A stretch of 64,000 bases of DNA from Palsa-504 sp963742795 (lineage in GTDB: Bacteria > Actinomycetota > Actinomycetes > Streptosporangiales > Streptosporangiaceae), in contig CAVUNL010000008.1 of assembly GCA_963742795.1 (NCBI GenBank), positions 350,006 through 414,005 on the forward strand. Reading direction: 5' to 3'. Shown piece by piece: positions 46,987 to 56,845 of the stretch. Both the position numbers and the translations under genes were made by a program. The notes under the pieces were generated by a model. It saw nothing but the letters and a program-made list of their open reading frames with translations, searched no databases and was not told where the DNA came from. How positions within the stretch are numbered: position 1 is the stretch's first letter; each line of letters begins with the position of its first letter.

Positions 46987-47904
46987 TCACGGACGAACGC
47001 GGATGATCGGCTGCCCGCTGATCCGCTCGGCCGGATTGAAGGCCGCGACGGCATCGTCGATGGTCGCGACGGTGCCGATGTTCGTCCGCAGCCGTCCGTC
47101 CCGCACCCGCCGGATGATCTCACCCAGCTGGGCACGATCGGACATGACAACAAAGTCGACCGCCAGGCCGTCCACAGGCCGCGCCTGGGGCGGGCCGGCG
47201 ATGGTCACCAGCGTTCCTCCGGCCCGGATCACGCCTGCGGACCGCCTCTGGATGTCTCCGCCGATGACGTCGAACACCAGGTCAACGCCGCCGACGTCTT
47301 CCAGCGCGTCGTTCTCAAGGTCGGCGAACTCCATCGCGCCGAAGCCGAGCGCCTTCTGACGGCCGGCGGCGCGTCCGGCGCCGATGACGTACGCGCCAGC
47401 CTCACGCGCGAGCTGCGTCACCACCGACCCGACTGAGCCGGCCGCGCCGTGCACCAGGACGCTGTGCCCCGCCTGAAGGCGGCCGTGGCCGAACAGTCCC
47501 TGCCACGCGGTCAGGCCCGGCATCGGCAGGCCCGCGCCCGCCGTGAAGCCGACGTCGCCCGGCAGCGGCGCGAGGTTGCGTGCCTCGATCGCCACATACT
47601 CCGCCAGCCCGCCGCCGCGATAGGAGTCCGTGAGGCCGAACACCCGCTGTCCCACCGACAGCCCCGTCGTGCCATAGCCGAGGGCGGTGACCACCCCGGC
47701 CAGCTCGTGCCCCGGAATCGACGGTGTCCGGTCACGGCCGGCGCGGTCGGTCCAGGTCGAGGGCCACGTCAGCTCACCCGAGGTGAATCCCGACGCATGA
47801 ACCTGGACAACGACGTCGTTTATCGCCGGTTCCGGCTCGGGCCGCTCCACCAGCGTCATCCCGGCCGTTCCCGCAGCCTCATCCGTCACCGCAATCGCCT
47901 TCAC
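46987..47904 (-). CDS. MDR-family NADP-dependent oxidoreductase
   Basis: A 305-aa protein starting VKAIAVTDEAAG, with PSIPGHELAGVVTALGYG, TAWQGLFGHGRL, the cofactor motif VLVHGAAGSVGSVVTQLARE and the C-terminal VATIDDAVAAFN block. Like the next gene it lacks catalytic zinc ligands. GTG 47904 is chosen because GGGGAGGTGCCTG lies upstream; ATG at 47943 is also in frame. A palindrome-like site at 48015-48035 upstream suggests a repressor-controlled promoter. Confidence 0.85.
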   Translation of the reverse strand: MKAIAVTDEAAGTAGMTLVERPEPEPAINDVVVQVHASGFTSGELTWPSTWTDRAGRDRTPSIPGHELAGVVTALGYGTTGLSVGQRVFGLTDSYRGGGLAEYVAIEARNLAPLPGDVGFTAGAGLPMPGLTAWQGLFGHGRLQAGHSVLVHGAAGSVGSVVTQLAREAGAYVIGAGRAAGRQKALGFGAMEFADLENDALEDVGGVDLVFDVIGGDIQRRSAGVIRAGGTLVTIAGPPQARPVDGLAVDFVVMSDRAQLGEIIRRVRDGRLRTNIGTVATIDDAVAAFNPAERISGQPIIRVRP

Positions 47905-48014
47905 CAGGCACCTCCCCGCATCCGGTCCTCGCCGCTGCGCCATGAGGCCTGCCCGGCCTTCGCGAGCGTCGTCAGCGTGCCGAGGCGCGCATCAATACCC
48001 TGCCTCATAGTTTC

Positions 48015-48035
48015 GTTACCGTTAATAGCTGTAAC
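48015..48035. promoter_or_regulatory. Candidate repressor operator
   Basis: GTTAC and GTAAC flank an AT-rich 11-bp centre, an imperfect 21-bp dyad in an otherwise GC-rich intergenic stretch between the MDR gene and the divergent NDH-2 gene. Such dyads are typical of TetR-type repressors, but no such gene is adjacent, so this is only a candidate. Confidence 0.35.
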
Positions 48036-48138
48036 GAGACAGCTGGCCTCCCCGTCCGGAGCAAGCACCGGGCCAGCGCCCGGCCGGCCCAGGGATGTGT
48101 GACCGGCCAGCAACCATCTCCCAGGAAGGGCAATACCC

Positions 48139-49368
48139 GTGGAGGACGCCGTGCCCGCATCCAACTCCGGGAGCAGCGGCCAGATCGTGATCGCCGGCGC
48201 GGGCTACGCCGGGCTGCACGTCGCCTTGCGCCTGACGGCCAAGCTGCGCAACCACCCCAAGATGGAGCTGACCCTGGTCGACCGGCACGACTACCACCAG
48301 GTGCTCACCGAGTTGCCCCGGGTCGCCGGCGGCACCCGCGCCGCCGGCGCGGTGCGCATCCCGCTCCAGGACGTGCTGGCCGAGCGGGTCCGCTTCGCCC
48401 AGACCGAGATCACTGGTTTCGACCTGGCCGGCCTGCGGCTGCTCACCGCAGTTGGGCCGATCGGCTGGGGCCGGCTGGTGCTGGCGCTCGGCAGCCGGCC
48501 CAACGACTTCGCCATCCCCGGCCTGGCCGACCGCGCGCTGTCACTGTATTCGGCCAGCGACGCCGAGCGGGTGTGGGCAGCGGTCAGCAAAGCGCTCGAC
48601 GAGGCCGCGGCCGCCACCGGCCCCGAGCGGCAGCGCCGCCTGGCGACCGTGGTGGTCGGCGGCGGCGGCGCCACCGGGGTCGAGCTGGCCGGCGAACTCG
48701 CCGAGATCCTGCCCGCGGTGGCCAGCGGCCACGGCCTGGCGCCCGGCCGGCCCGCCGTGCAGCTGGTCGAGGCGGGCCCCGCCATCCTGGCCGGCTCCTC
48801 CCCGCAGCTGATCGGCAAGGCCACCAGAATCCTTGCTGACCTGGGGGTCCAGGTCCGCACCAACGCGGCGATCGCCGCCGCGACAAAGGAGGGCTTCCGG
48901 CTCACCGACGGCCAGCTAGTGCAGGGCGGCGTGTTCGTCTGGGCGGGCGGGCTGAAAGCACCCGAGCTGGTGGCCGATTCGGGGTTGCCGGCCGGCCACA
49001 ACGGCCGCGTCAAGGTCGACCAGTACCTGCGCGTGCTCGACCACCCCGAGATCTACGCCGCCGGCGACCTGGCCTCGGTGACCGACCCGGACACCGGGCA
49101 CGTGCTGCCCCCGCTGGCGCAGGTGGCGCTGGAAGAGGGCGAGACGGTGGCCCGCAACCTGGACGCGGAACTGAACCGCCTGCCGCTGGAGGCGTTCACC
49201 TTCCACGACAAGGGGTTCGTCGTCTCGGTCGGTACCCGCCACGGGGTCGCCGACATCGCCGGCATCACCACCGGCGGGCACCTGGCGCACCTGCTCAAAG
49301 ACGCCATCGAGTGGGAGTACCGCCAATCCGTCAAGCACCTGCGCGGCTGGGACCCGGTAGCCCGGTAA
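48139..49368 (+). CDS. NAD(P)/FAD-dependent oxidoreductase, NDH-2 like
   Basis: A 409-aa protein with two dinucleotide folds. The FAD site is QIVIAGAGYAGLHVALRLTA and the NAD(P)H site is VVVGGGGATGVELAGELAEI. The third motif, with HPEIYAAGDLASV near residue 300, is present. Type II NADH dehydrogenases have this order and pass electrons to quinone at the membrane face; a C-terminal amphipathic segment (LLKDAIEWEYRQSVKHLRGW) fits. GTG 48139 (after AGGAAGGG) or GTG 48151 (after GGAGG) is the start. Confidence 0.85.
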   Translation: MEDAVPASNSGSSGQIVIAGAGYAGLHVALRLTAKLRNHPKMELTLVDRHDYHQVLTELPRVAGGTRAAGAVRIPLQDVLAERVRFAQTEITGFDLAGLRLLTAVGPIGWGRLVLALGSRPNDFAIPGLADRALSLYSASDAERVWAAVSKALDEAAAATGPERQRRLATVVVGGGGATGVELAGELAEILPAVASGHGLAPGRPAVQLVEAGPAILAGSSPQLIGKATRILADLGVQVRTNAAIAAATKEGFRLTDGQLVQGGVFVWAGGLKAPELVADSGLPAGHNGRVKVDQYLRVLDHPEIYAAGDLASVTDPDTGHVLPPLAQVALEEGETVARNLDAELNRLPLEAFTFHDKGFVVSVGTRHGVADIAGITTGGHLAHLLKDAIEWEYRQSVKHLRGWDPVAR

Positions 49369-49905
49369 CCGCCGCCATCCTGCCGCGAGCGACCAAGGGA
49401 GCAGATGCCGCGCGCTGGCGTCCGATCCAGAGGCCGCGATCTGCGACCGCGATCGCGCTCGCCGGTGCGGCCGTCCCTCTCTGGAGCAATGCCACTCTCC
49501 GGCATCCCTGAGAGACACGCTGTTGACGCCGAATCCAGAGTCGTGTCAGACATCCTTCTGCTCATCGATACGATCCAACGTCGGTCACGCGGTAGCCGCA
49601 CGCAGATCATCCCGTTCGGGCGCGGCATCGACGGCTAGCCAGGAACCGGGGTCGGCGTGCAGATCGGCGGATCTCGCGCGACGGCCGTGACCAGCAATCG
49701 TCACGCTGCGCGATTAGTGTTCCAGAGGGTGAGCAAACCGAACGCCGAATACGGGCGGGTGAGTAATCAGCGGCCTGTGGATCGGGCGGGCGCCAGATCA
49801 TCCTGTTATGGATGAGTAATACCGGGTGATCGGGTTGCGCGGATATCCGGACCTGGATGCAACCAGGTCCCGGACCGGGAATTCGTCGCAGCGCCGGGCG
49901 TGCCC
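49369..49905. other. No supported gene
   Basis: About 540 bp. The word GGGTGAGTAATC and close variants (49758, 49811) recur in the right part. No reading frame with credible start and content was found. Confidence 0.4.
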
Positions 49906-50466
49906 TCAGCGACGCGGCAACAGGTTGATCTGTACCTCGATGACCTCTGCGTCCGGTGGGGTGGTGGTCATCGGGCCGAGCCGGTTCAGTAGGCCCAGGA
50001 CTGCGGTGTTCGAGGCAAGGCATAGCGCGGTCAGGCGGTCGATGCCGGCTGCGCGAGCCCGCGCGGCGATCTGCTGCAGGAGCAGGGTCGCGATTCCCCG
50101 CCCCCGCCAGTGGTCAGCCACGGCGACCGCCACCTCCGCCGTCGAGGACTGCTGGAGCCGGATATACCGCGCGATCCCGACGACAGCCCCGTCGGGTGTC
50201 ACCGCTGTAAGGGCCTCGTGGTCGCGGTGGTCAACCTGGGCGAGCCGCGAGCGTGTCCGGTCATCCAGCATTGCGACGCTGCCGAGGAAGCGCGCATGCC
50301 GCGTCTCTGGCCCCAGTCCCTCGAACCACGCGGCGATCGCCGCGACATCCCCGGTGGCCAGCGGCCGGACCACAACGGTGGAGCCATCGCGAAGGATCAC
50401 CCTGTCCTCAGCTGACGCGGCAGCACCTGCCATCGTAGGTACGGCCGGGGGAATCTGAGTGCTCAT
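49906..50466 (-). CDS. GNAT-family N-acetyltransferase
   Basis: A 186-aa protein with a GNAT core: VVVRPLATGDVAAIAAWFEG, HEALTAVTPDGAVVGIARYI, and the acetyl-CoA loop VADHWRGRGIATLLLQQIAA (RGxG), followed by ALCLASNTAVLGLLNRLG. The acceptor is unknown. ATG 50466 follows GAGGGGGTGCGCG and was preferred to an in-frame upstream ATG. Confidence 0.85.
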   Translation of the reverse strand: MSTQIPPAVPTMAGAAASAEDRVILRDGSTVVVRPLATGDVAAIAAWFEGLGPETRHARFLGSVAMLDDRTRSRLAQVDHRDHEALTAVTPDGAVVGIARYIRLQQSSTAEVAVAVADHWRGRGIATLLLQQIAARARAAGIDRLTALCLASNTAVLGLLNRLGPMTTTPPDAEVIEVQINLLPRR

Positions 50467-50957
50467 CGCGCACCCCCTCTTCCTGCGGGGCATGAGCGCC
50501 AGCATTTACCGTTGCCCCCGGGGCCGTCCCCTGCCCAGCACCAAACGTCCCAGCACATAAGGACCTTGGCCCTTGCAGGCAGTCGGCCAGCCCTTCACGT
50601 GGCCAGCCGCAAACCTCAACGTTGTCCTCGGCAACCTCGCCAGGCCCGGCAGCCTCAGGGTCATCTTCAAGCGCATGCCCGGACAGGGCGCGGCGTACCC
50701 GCCAAGGGCCGTGGGTGCCAGGCCAGCCGGTTCTGGCGAACCTGGACGATGTGATCACGGTGCTCGCCGATGAGGCTCCCGGCATGCACCAGGCCCTGGC
50801 ACTGCGGAGCGGATGAGCGTCAGGTCTTTTATCGGGCCTTTCGTCCCTGTCAGTGCGCCGCCGCGGGGGTGCATGATGTGCCGACCCGCATGGCTCTGCG
50901 ACGCGCCCGCGGGTCGGGCGGGCCGCGTTCGTGGACACGTTCAATGCCGCGGAGGTG
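50467..50957. other. No supported gene
   Basis: About 490 bp. Short overlapping open frames on both strands show no recognisable content. A remnant of the small-gene neighbourhood is possible. Confidence 0.35.
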
Positions 50958-51176
50958 ATGGCCGTGCGACCCGAGGACAAGAATGCACGCCGAGTCCAGC
51001 AGGCCTTTGCTAACGGCGCGACCCTGGCCGAGCTTGAGCAGCACCTGGCATTCCTGCGCTCCCTCGGTGCCCCAGACGATGCCCATCCCAGGGTCGGAGT
51101 CAACGAGGACTATGAGGTCACCATGATGATCTGCGTAGTGGAGCGGCCCACGGCACAGGCCTCGACTACGTCTTAA
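50958..51176 (+). CDS. Small hypothetical protein, 72 aa
   Basis: GCGGAGGTG precedes ATG 50958, with GTG 50964 as an alternative. The product has VRPEDKNARRVQQAFANGAT and AELEQHLAFLRSLGAPDDAH, a charged helical pattern seen in small phage or mobile-element-associated actinobacterial proteins. The codon choice looks coding. No function is known. Confidence 0.45.
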   Translation: MAVRPEDKNARRVQQAFANGATLAELEQHLAFLRSLGAPDDAHPRVGVNEDYEVTMMICVVERPTAQASTTS

Positions 51177-51959
51177 AGGCCGCTCTGGCGCGCTTGCGAG
51201 CGGCCCGCAGGGGCGGGCCCTAGCCGTATGCGAGCTGGTGCGCGCCGTGGACGAGGCATGCGCCGAGCAGGCCCACGCCCCCCGTGAGCGCTGCGCCGCT
51301 CCCCAGGCTCGCGCAAGAAGCCGCCGCGGCGGCTCGGTTGGAGCACGCGAAACTGCAGATGGCGGGCGTTTGGAGCGAATGGCGCCCAGCATTCCCGCGC
51401 CGAGCACCGGCCCGTCTGCCAGGCGGCTTATGACGAGCTCGAGCACGCCCGGCGGGTCTGGGTGCGGCTGACCCAGGGCCGGGCCGGGACCTTGCGCCGC
51501 ACCGGCTGGCGCCATTACCAGGACCTAGGCCGGTCGTATGCGTCCCTGCCGGGCTACCTGCACGGGTACTGCGGCCGATCACCGTGGCGGCGGAACGGCG
51601 TGCGATGGTGTCACTGCAGTGCCACTCCGCGCTTGAGGTGAGCGATGACGGCCGCCACCGGGACGTCCTGGGCTGTGCTTATCACGCAGCGTCACAGGAA
51701 CCCGCGGGTACTTGTAGCAGCCATTCGTTCCTTGCAGTAGGCGATCAGTTCCGGCCCTGTGAGCTAGGCGCCCGGCCGCAGCGCGGCGACGGCCATGACC
51801 TCCTCACCGAGGCGGTCATCGGGAATGCCGGTGACGGCTGCTTCGGTTCGGTCCCATCAGCCTGACCCGCTACTCACCGGTGTCCCCCGGATCGTGCCCG
51901 TGCCCCTTCCGGGCAGTGCGGAATCTGCGTGTCCCCGGCTGATGGAAGGGAGACTGGTC
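51177..51959. other. Degraded coding DNA
   Basis: No complete gene. A stretch near 51420-51570 reads AYDELEHARRVWVRLTQGRA and HYQDLGRSYASLPGYLHGYC in one frame with coding-like residues, but no start and no family were found. It may be the relic of a gene that was cut by earlier recombination. Confidence 0.35.
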
Positions 51960-52150
51960 ATGCCTGGTGTCCTTGTCGCCTGCGCGACTAAGCACGGATC
52001 GACCCGGGAGGTGGCCGAGGCGGTCTCGAAGACCCTCCGGGCGGAGGGCGTCCAGGTGGACCTCCGGCCAGCACGCGGCGTGCGCGGGCCGATCGGTGAC
52101 CGGATCTGGTCGTGCTGGGCGCGCCGATCTGCTCCGGACGATGACACCGT
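51960..52150 (+). pseudogene. Flavodoxin/HemG-like gene remnant
   Basis: ATG 51960 (GGAAGGGAG upstream) begins PGVLVACATKHGSTREVAEA and reads to GVRGPIGD. After a one-base shift DLVVLGAPICSGR follows. Both pieces are the FMN-binding start of flavodoxin-type proteins such as menaquinone-dependent protoporphyrinogen dehydrogenase. Stops follow at once and the C-terminal two thirds are missing, so it is a broken gene. Confidence 0.65.
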
Positions 52151-52265
52151 GCCCTTCCGTGCTGAGGCGTGGGTAAGCCTGAGGGGTTTGAGCCTGGCAT
52201 GGCAGCTCGATGACGTGAGCCGCGGCCAGGTAAGCGTGGCGAGCCGGTGATGAAGTGCCTGTGTC

Positions 52266-53246
52266 CTAGTCACGGTCGAGCGGGTTCAGGTCGCTGGCCT
52301 CACCAAAGACGATTAGCACGTCGCCGGCCTGTAGCTGGAGCTCGCGGGCCGGGTTGGCGATCAGCTGCCCGTCGGGGCGGCGGACCAGCAACGGCACCGC
52401 CGGGCCGCGCAGCTCCTGCAGGCGCCGGCCTGCCAGCGGAGACCCTTCGGTGATCGCCAGTTCCTCCAGCCGCAGGTCAGGCTGGCCGGCGCGAGCGACA
52501 TCGAAGAACTCCACCACGTGGGGCCGGACGGCCAGGTTCGCCATCCGCCTTCCGCTGGTCACATACGGTGATACCACGTGGGTAGCGCCCGCCCGGTACA
52601 ACCGGTCGGCCGAATGTTCCCGCGCGGCCCGGGCCACGATGAGCAGATCGGGGCTGAGCGACCGGGCGACGATGGTGATGAAGACGTTCTCGGCGTCCGA
52701 GTCCACGGCGCAGATCAGCCCTCGTGCCCGGTCGATCCCTGCCTTGTGCAGCACTGCCTCGTCCGACGCATCGCCGATGAGGTAGTACCGCCCGTCGCGT
52801 TCCAGATCCGGTTCCAGTTCGGCTTTGCTATCCACGACGACGAACGGGACGCCCTGAGCCTCCAGTTCCTGCGCGATGGACCGGCCGACCCGGCCGTAGG
52901 CGCAGACGATGAAATGTCTGCGTAGTTCATCAAGGCGCCGGCGCATCCGGCGGCTCCGCGAGAACAGGCTCACCCGGCCTTCCACGATCGCGGTCGCGGC
53001 TAGGCCCAGGATGACGAAGAACAGGCCGACGCCGAGGAAGGCTAGCCCGGCGGTGAAGACCAGCACGCCAGTTGACAGATGACTGCCAGGCGCGAACCCG
53101 ACTGTGGTCAGCGTAAGCAGAGTCATGGCCACCGCCACCCACGGCGAATACCCAAAGCTCAGGTAGCCCGCAATCCCGGCAACGACCAGCACAGCCGCCC
53201 CAGTGGCGACTAGCACGCCACGGGGGAGCCGTGACCGCGGTCTCAT
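52266..53246 (-). CDS. Two-TM potassium channel with TrkA/RCK domains
   Basis: A 326-aa protein. A first transmembrane segment lies near residues 10-27. The pore loop has the selectivity filter TLTTVGFAPG (usual TVGYG), and a second transmembrane segment (VFTAGLAFLGVGLFFVILGL) follows. After a basic linker comes a TrkA_N/RCK domain (FIVCAYGRVGRSIAQELEAQ, then GDASDEAVLHKAGIDRA), and a TrkA_C domain ends with LQLQAGDVLIVFGEASDL. It should gate K+ or related cations in response to nucleotides. Confidence 0.88.
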   Translation of the reverse strand: MRPRSRLPRGVLVATGAAVLVVAGIAGYLSFGYSPWVAVAMTLLTLTTVGFAPGSHLSTGVLVFTAGLAFLGVGLFFVILGLAATAIVEGRVSLFSRSRRMRRRLDELRRHFIVCAYGRVGRSIAQELEAQGVPFVVVDSKAELEPDLERDGRYYLIGDASDEAVLHKAGIDRARGLICAVDSDAENVFITIVARSLSPDLLIVARAAREHSADRLYRAGATHVVSPYVTSGRRMANLAVRPHVVEFFDVARAGQPDLRLEELAITEGSPLAGRRLQELRGPAVPLLVRRPDGQLIANPARELQLQAGDVLIVFGEASDLNPLDRD

Positions 53247-54078
53247 CCACTCATCCTCCTCACCAGCTTTGCCCGGAAGCGATGCTACGCAGCAGCCAGC
53301 CGCTGACCGCCACGTCCCGATCAGCTATGCGGAGCTCTCGCGGAGGCCGCTACGGGCCACCGTGTGCCCTGGCCAGGCGCCGGCCGACCTCCTCACTGAC
53401 ACCGTTCCGCAGGGCCAATAGCATCGCGGGTCTCCGATGCGGCAGGCCAGGCCACCCGCTCCGGCATGGTGCCTGAGCATAGCCCACTGTTTCCCGGCCG
53501 GACGGCCGCGGGCAGGGCACTTCGGCCTTGCGCCTGCGGGACTTCGGTCACCGTTTCCCTAAGGCGGCCGCGGTGCCACAGCGCGAGGTAAGGATGCCAG
53601 CGGTAATTTGCGGCCCATGTGGCGCCGCCGGATCAGCAAAGCCTGAGTCGCTGCAATGCCGGGGACCGGCAGCAGAGCGAGCCTAACGCACAGACGCGGA
53701 TAGCCGCCCGAGCCGTGGGCAGGCAGCGAGCGGCACAGAACCTTCCTTCTGGCGTGCCGCGGCGGCCATCTAGCCCGGCTACCAGAACGCACATAGTGTC
53801 GATGGATATCGCGTGCCGACGACTGGCCGAGCTGTCACGGTCGGTACGAGGCACCACCGGCCGGTCTGGCAGGCAAGGTGCCCGACGGGTCAGACCCGTC
53901 AACTCTCGCCTGGCCCTCGCGATGTCCCGTAGCACTACGACGCCGCCATCGGCACCCGGCCGCCCAACGCTCCTGGTCGCGCTCGTTTGCCTCTGGTGAC
54001 ACGTTGGTTTCTTACCGGCACCCCATGTCGGCCGCCCGCCCTCGCGCACATGGCGGCAAGGCTGAGTAGCCTGCGGTC
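53247..54078. other. No supported gene
   Basis: About 830 bp with several unlikely open frames. No ribosome site plus recognisable sequence was found on either strand. Confidence 0.4.
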
Positions 54079-54310
54079 GTGACGGACGAGAACCCCCCGG
54101 TGGGCATCGACGTGACCCGGCCGAGCATCGCCCGTGTCTACGACTACTGGCTGGGCGGCAAGGACAACCATGAAGACGACCGGCGTTTCGCGGAGCGCCT
54201 ACTTGCCGTGGTGCCCGACGCCCAGGCAGCGGCTCGGGCCAACAAGAACTTCCTGGCTCGCGCCGTCCGTTTCCTAGTCGAGGAGGCGGGCATCCGCCAG
54301 GTCCAGTGCC
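54079..54310 (+). pseudogene. S-adenosyl methyltransferase (DUF574 type) N-terminal fragment
   Basis: GTG 54079 begins with the typical start of this actinobacterial family: VGIDVTRPSIARVYDYWLGG, KDNHEDDRRFAERLLAVVPD, then FLARAVRFLVEEAGIRQ. The next block, FLDIGTGLPT, which binds S-adenosylmethionine, is absent and the sequence becomes random. Only about 75 of about 270 residues are left. Confidence 0.75.
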
Positions 54311-54510
54311 GAGATAGTGGGCGATCTAGCCGGGCGCGGCTTTGCGGGCCTCGGGCAGAAGCGGATACAGCCATGGACCCTAGCCTCTGGTGCGACGTGA
54401 CCAAGGACCCTTACCTCAGCTGCGCCCGGGCATAGCTTGATCGACACGGACGTGGTCGATCGAAAGACCGCTGTCCTCTAGGTGCTGCATTCAGTGGCAC
54501 GGTCTAGGGG

Positions 54511-55254
54511 ATGAGCCCCATGGATGAGAACGCCAAGGCCAGGGACCTAGAGGAGCAGGCCACCATAACCAGGCAGCCATTGGGCCCGGCTATGGGCCCA
54601 GGCGCGAGGACGAGCCTGGCCCCCCGGGGAGAATCATACGAACAAGCGTATGACGAGCTCGACTTGCTGCGGGGCAAGGCGGCTGGGCACCGCTGGGATG
54701 GCTGGCGCCGCCTGACCGGTGATGAGGACTACTTCGCCGCCTGCTCGTGCGGGTGGCGCAGCACCGACACGGGCTGCGTGAGCCCGATGCTGCGGCAGGT
54801 GAAAGAGCACCTTGACGCGGTCAGGGCGATACGCGGCGGGCGTCCGTCGACCCGCGCCGCACAGGCACCGGCCCGGGACGAGCGCGCGCGCGATGCCAGT
54901 CTGCGAGAGATGGGGCCGGACGAGCGCACACGGGAGCTCTACGCGTCCGTGGAGAGCCAGCAAAGACGCCTGTCCCAGGCCCTGGAGCAGTCAGGTGATC
55001 TGCTGTCCGCCAGCAAGGACCAGGCCGATCGGTTCGTGGCCGTGCTCGAGCACGCGGCGGCGAGAGTCGCACCGGAATGGGCAAAGACCGGCGCATCTGT
55101 GCAGCGCGAACAGGCTCTGCAATGCCAGGTGGAACGCGTGAAGGGGTGGCGCAGCGGGATCGTCGCCGCTGCCGGGGCTCTCGCCGCGGTAGCAGAGGAA
55201 GTCGCCCTGGCTGGTCAGGACCTGGAAACCCGCTATCGGACAGGCTCGGCTTAA
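54511..55254 (+). CDS. Hypothetical coiled-coil protein, 247 aa
   Basis: A soluble, charged protein. Residues about 60-105 contain WRRLTGDEDYFAACSCGWRS, a small C-x-C motif that also appears in short actinobacterial Zn-like modules. From about residue 130 long helices with heptad-like spacing follow (ERTRELYASVESQQRRLSQA and LQCQVERVKGWRSGIVAAAG). ATG 54511 or 54520 starts it. No function is recognised. It ends 59 bp before the AcuC-like gene on the same strand. Confidence 0.5.
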   Translation: MSPMDENAKARDLEEQATITRQPLGPAMGPGARTSLAPRGESYEQAYDELDLLRGKAAGHRWDGWRRLTGDEDYFAACSCGWRSTDTGCVSPMLRQVKEHLDAVRAIRGGRPSTRAAQAPARDERARDASLREMGPDERTRELYASVESQQRRLSQALEQSGDLLSASKDQADRFVAVLEHAAARVAPEWAKTGASVQREQALQCQVERVKGWRSGIVAAAGALAAVAEEVALAGQDLETRYRTGSA

Positions 55255-55313
55255 GATGGGCGCCTGGCCGGCGAAGCCGCAAATCGGCACGGCGGCAGAG
55301 GGGTTGTGGCTGG

Positions 55314-56528
55314 ATGACCTGTACCGTGCATGTGGCCTGGGACGAGCGGCTTACTGACTATCACTTCGGGCCTGGCCATCCGCTGGCGCCGGTGCGCCTG
55401 GAGCTGACGATGCGGCTCGCGCGCGAGTTCGGGCTGTGGAGCCAGCCCGGCGTGACCGTGGCCGCCCCGGCCCCGGCCACCGACGCCGACCTGGAGCTGG
55501 TGCATGACCCCGGGTACGTCGCGGCGGTGCGGACGGTTAGCGGCTGGGCCGATGAGCTTGGTGCCCGCGGCTTGGAGGCGGCCCAGCAGGGCTACGCGCG
55601 GGCGTTCGGGCTGGGCACCGGGGACCAGCCGATATTTGCCGGCATGCACCAGGCATCGGCGCTGGTGGCCGGGGCGACCCTGGCCGCGGCCCGCGCGGTG
55701 TGGTCGGGCCCGGCCGGGCACGGGGCCAGCATCGCGGGCGGCATGCACCACGCGATGACCGCCCGCGCCAGCGGGTTCGGGGTCTACAACGACGTCGCGG
55801 CGGCGATCGCCTGGCTGCTGGGACACGGCGCCGAGCGGATCGCCTACGTGGACATCGACGCGCACCACGGCGACGGGGTGCAGGCCGCGTTCTGGTCCGA
55901 TCCGCGGGTGCTGACCATCAGCGTGCACCAGCACCCGGCGGACATGTTCCCGTTCACCGGTCTGCCCGCCGAGACCGGCGGGCCCGGCGCGGAGGGGTTT
56001 GCGGTCAATGTCGCGCTGCCCGCCAGGACCGGTGATGCCCGCTGGCTGCGCGCCTTCCACGCGGTCATCCCGCCGCTGCTGGCCCAGTTCCGGCCGCAGG
56101 TCCTGGTCAGCCAGCACGGGGCCGACACCCACCGGCTGGATCCGCTGGCCCGCCTGGAGCTGAGCATTGACGGGCAGCGCGCCGCCCACGCCGCGATCCA
56201 TACGCTGGCCCACGACCTGGCTGGCGGGCGCTGGCTGCTCACCGGCGGCGGAGGGTATGACCTGGTGCAGGTGGTGCCGCGGAGCTGGACCCATCTGCTC
56301 GCCGAGGCCGCAGGCCAGCCGATCGACCCGGCGGCGCCGACCCCCGCCTCGTGGCGGGAGTATGTCGCGCGGCGCACCGGCCTGACCGCACCCGAACAGA
56401 TGACCGAGGGGGCACCTGCGGTATTCAGGCCGTGGGAGTCCGGCTACGACCCAGGCCATCCGGTCGACCGGGCGATCATGGCCACCCGCGACGCGGTCTT
56501 CCCCCTGCACGGGCTGATGCCGGTGTGA
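55314..56528 (+). CDS. AcuC-like histone deacetylase family protein
   Basis: A 404-aa zinc amidohydrolase. It has GPGHPLAPVRLELTMRLARE, the His pair in GASIAGGMHHAMTARASGFG, VDIDAHHGDGVQAAFWSD (zinc Asp and His), and a late GADTHRLDPLARLELS with the second zinc Asp. GGGGYDLVQVVPRSWT carries the Gly-rich loop and the position of the catalytic Tyr. AcuC-type enzymes deacetylate acetyl-CoA synthetase in Bacillus. ATG 55314 fits the family; the frame is open about 240 bp upstream without a good start. Confidence 0.88.
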   Translation: MTCTVHVAWDERLTDYHFGPGHPLAPVRLELTMRLAREFGLWSQPGVTVAAPAPATDADLELVHDPGYVAAVRTVSGWADELGARGLEAAQQGYARAFGLGTGDQPIFAGMHQASALVAGATLAAARAVWSGPAGHGASIAGGMHHAMTARASGFGVYNDVAAAIAWLLGHGAERIAYVDIDAHHGDGVQAAFWSDPRVLTISVHQHPADMFPFTGLPAETGGPGAEGFAVNVALPARTGDARWLRAFHAVIPPLLAQFRPQVLVSQHGADTHRLDPLARLELSIDGQRAAHAAIHTLAHDLAGGRWLLTGGGGYDLVQVVPRSWTHLLAEAAGQPIDPAAPTPASWREYVARRTGLTAPEQMTEGAPAVFRPWESGYDPGHPVDRAIMATRDAVFPLHGLMPV

Positions 56529-56802
56529 CCGGCAACCCCAAATGAGCGGCCGGGCACCGCCGCCGTGCCTCCCGCGTATCCGATCGAGCCGTCATGAACG
56601 GTCAGTCGCGGCCGGAGGATAGCTGACACAAGGAGCTTTCCGCGCTTTCAGGGAACCCGTTGCGGCGTCACCCGTCTAGCCAACGGCAAGGAAACAGGAT
56701 CAACGATCGCCCGCCTTTCAGCCCCCGCGTAGGGTGGGCTGCCCGGCGAGGTCCCGGGTTCATGCTGCATGAACCTAGGCCTTTCCCGGGCAGCCTCCCT
56801 CC

Positions 56803-56838
56803 GAACCTGGCATGCACCTTTCAATGCACCGGGCTCTC
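56803..56838 (-). ncRNA. Group II intron domain V
   Basis: On the minus strand the 36 nt start GAGAGCCCGGTGC, contain TTGAAA as loop and end GCCAGGTTC. This matches the size, the GAGC start, the GNRA-like loop and the GGTTC end of the catalytic domain V hairpin. It lies just after the reverse transcriptase frame, where domains V and VI belong. Confidence 0.7.
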
Positions 56839-56845
56839 CGGCGAT

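Noticed and set aside
53619..54049. Overlapping open frames on both strands upstream of the methyltransferase fragment
   Set aside because: Neither has recognisable protein features or a plausible start site.
56759..56773. TTCATGCTGCATGAA inverted repeat as a terminator
   Set aside because: No T-run follows on either strand; it more likely belongs to the 3' RNA part of the group II intron.
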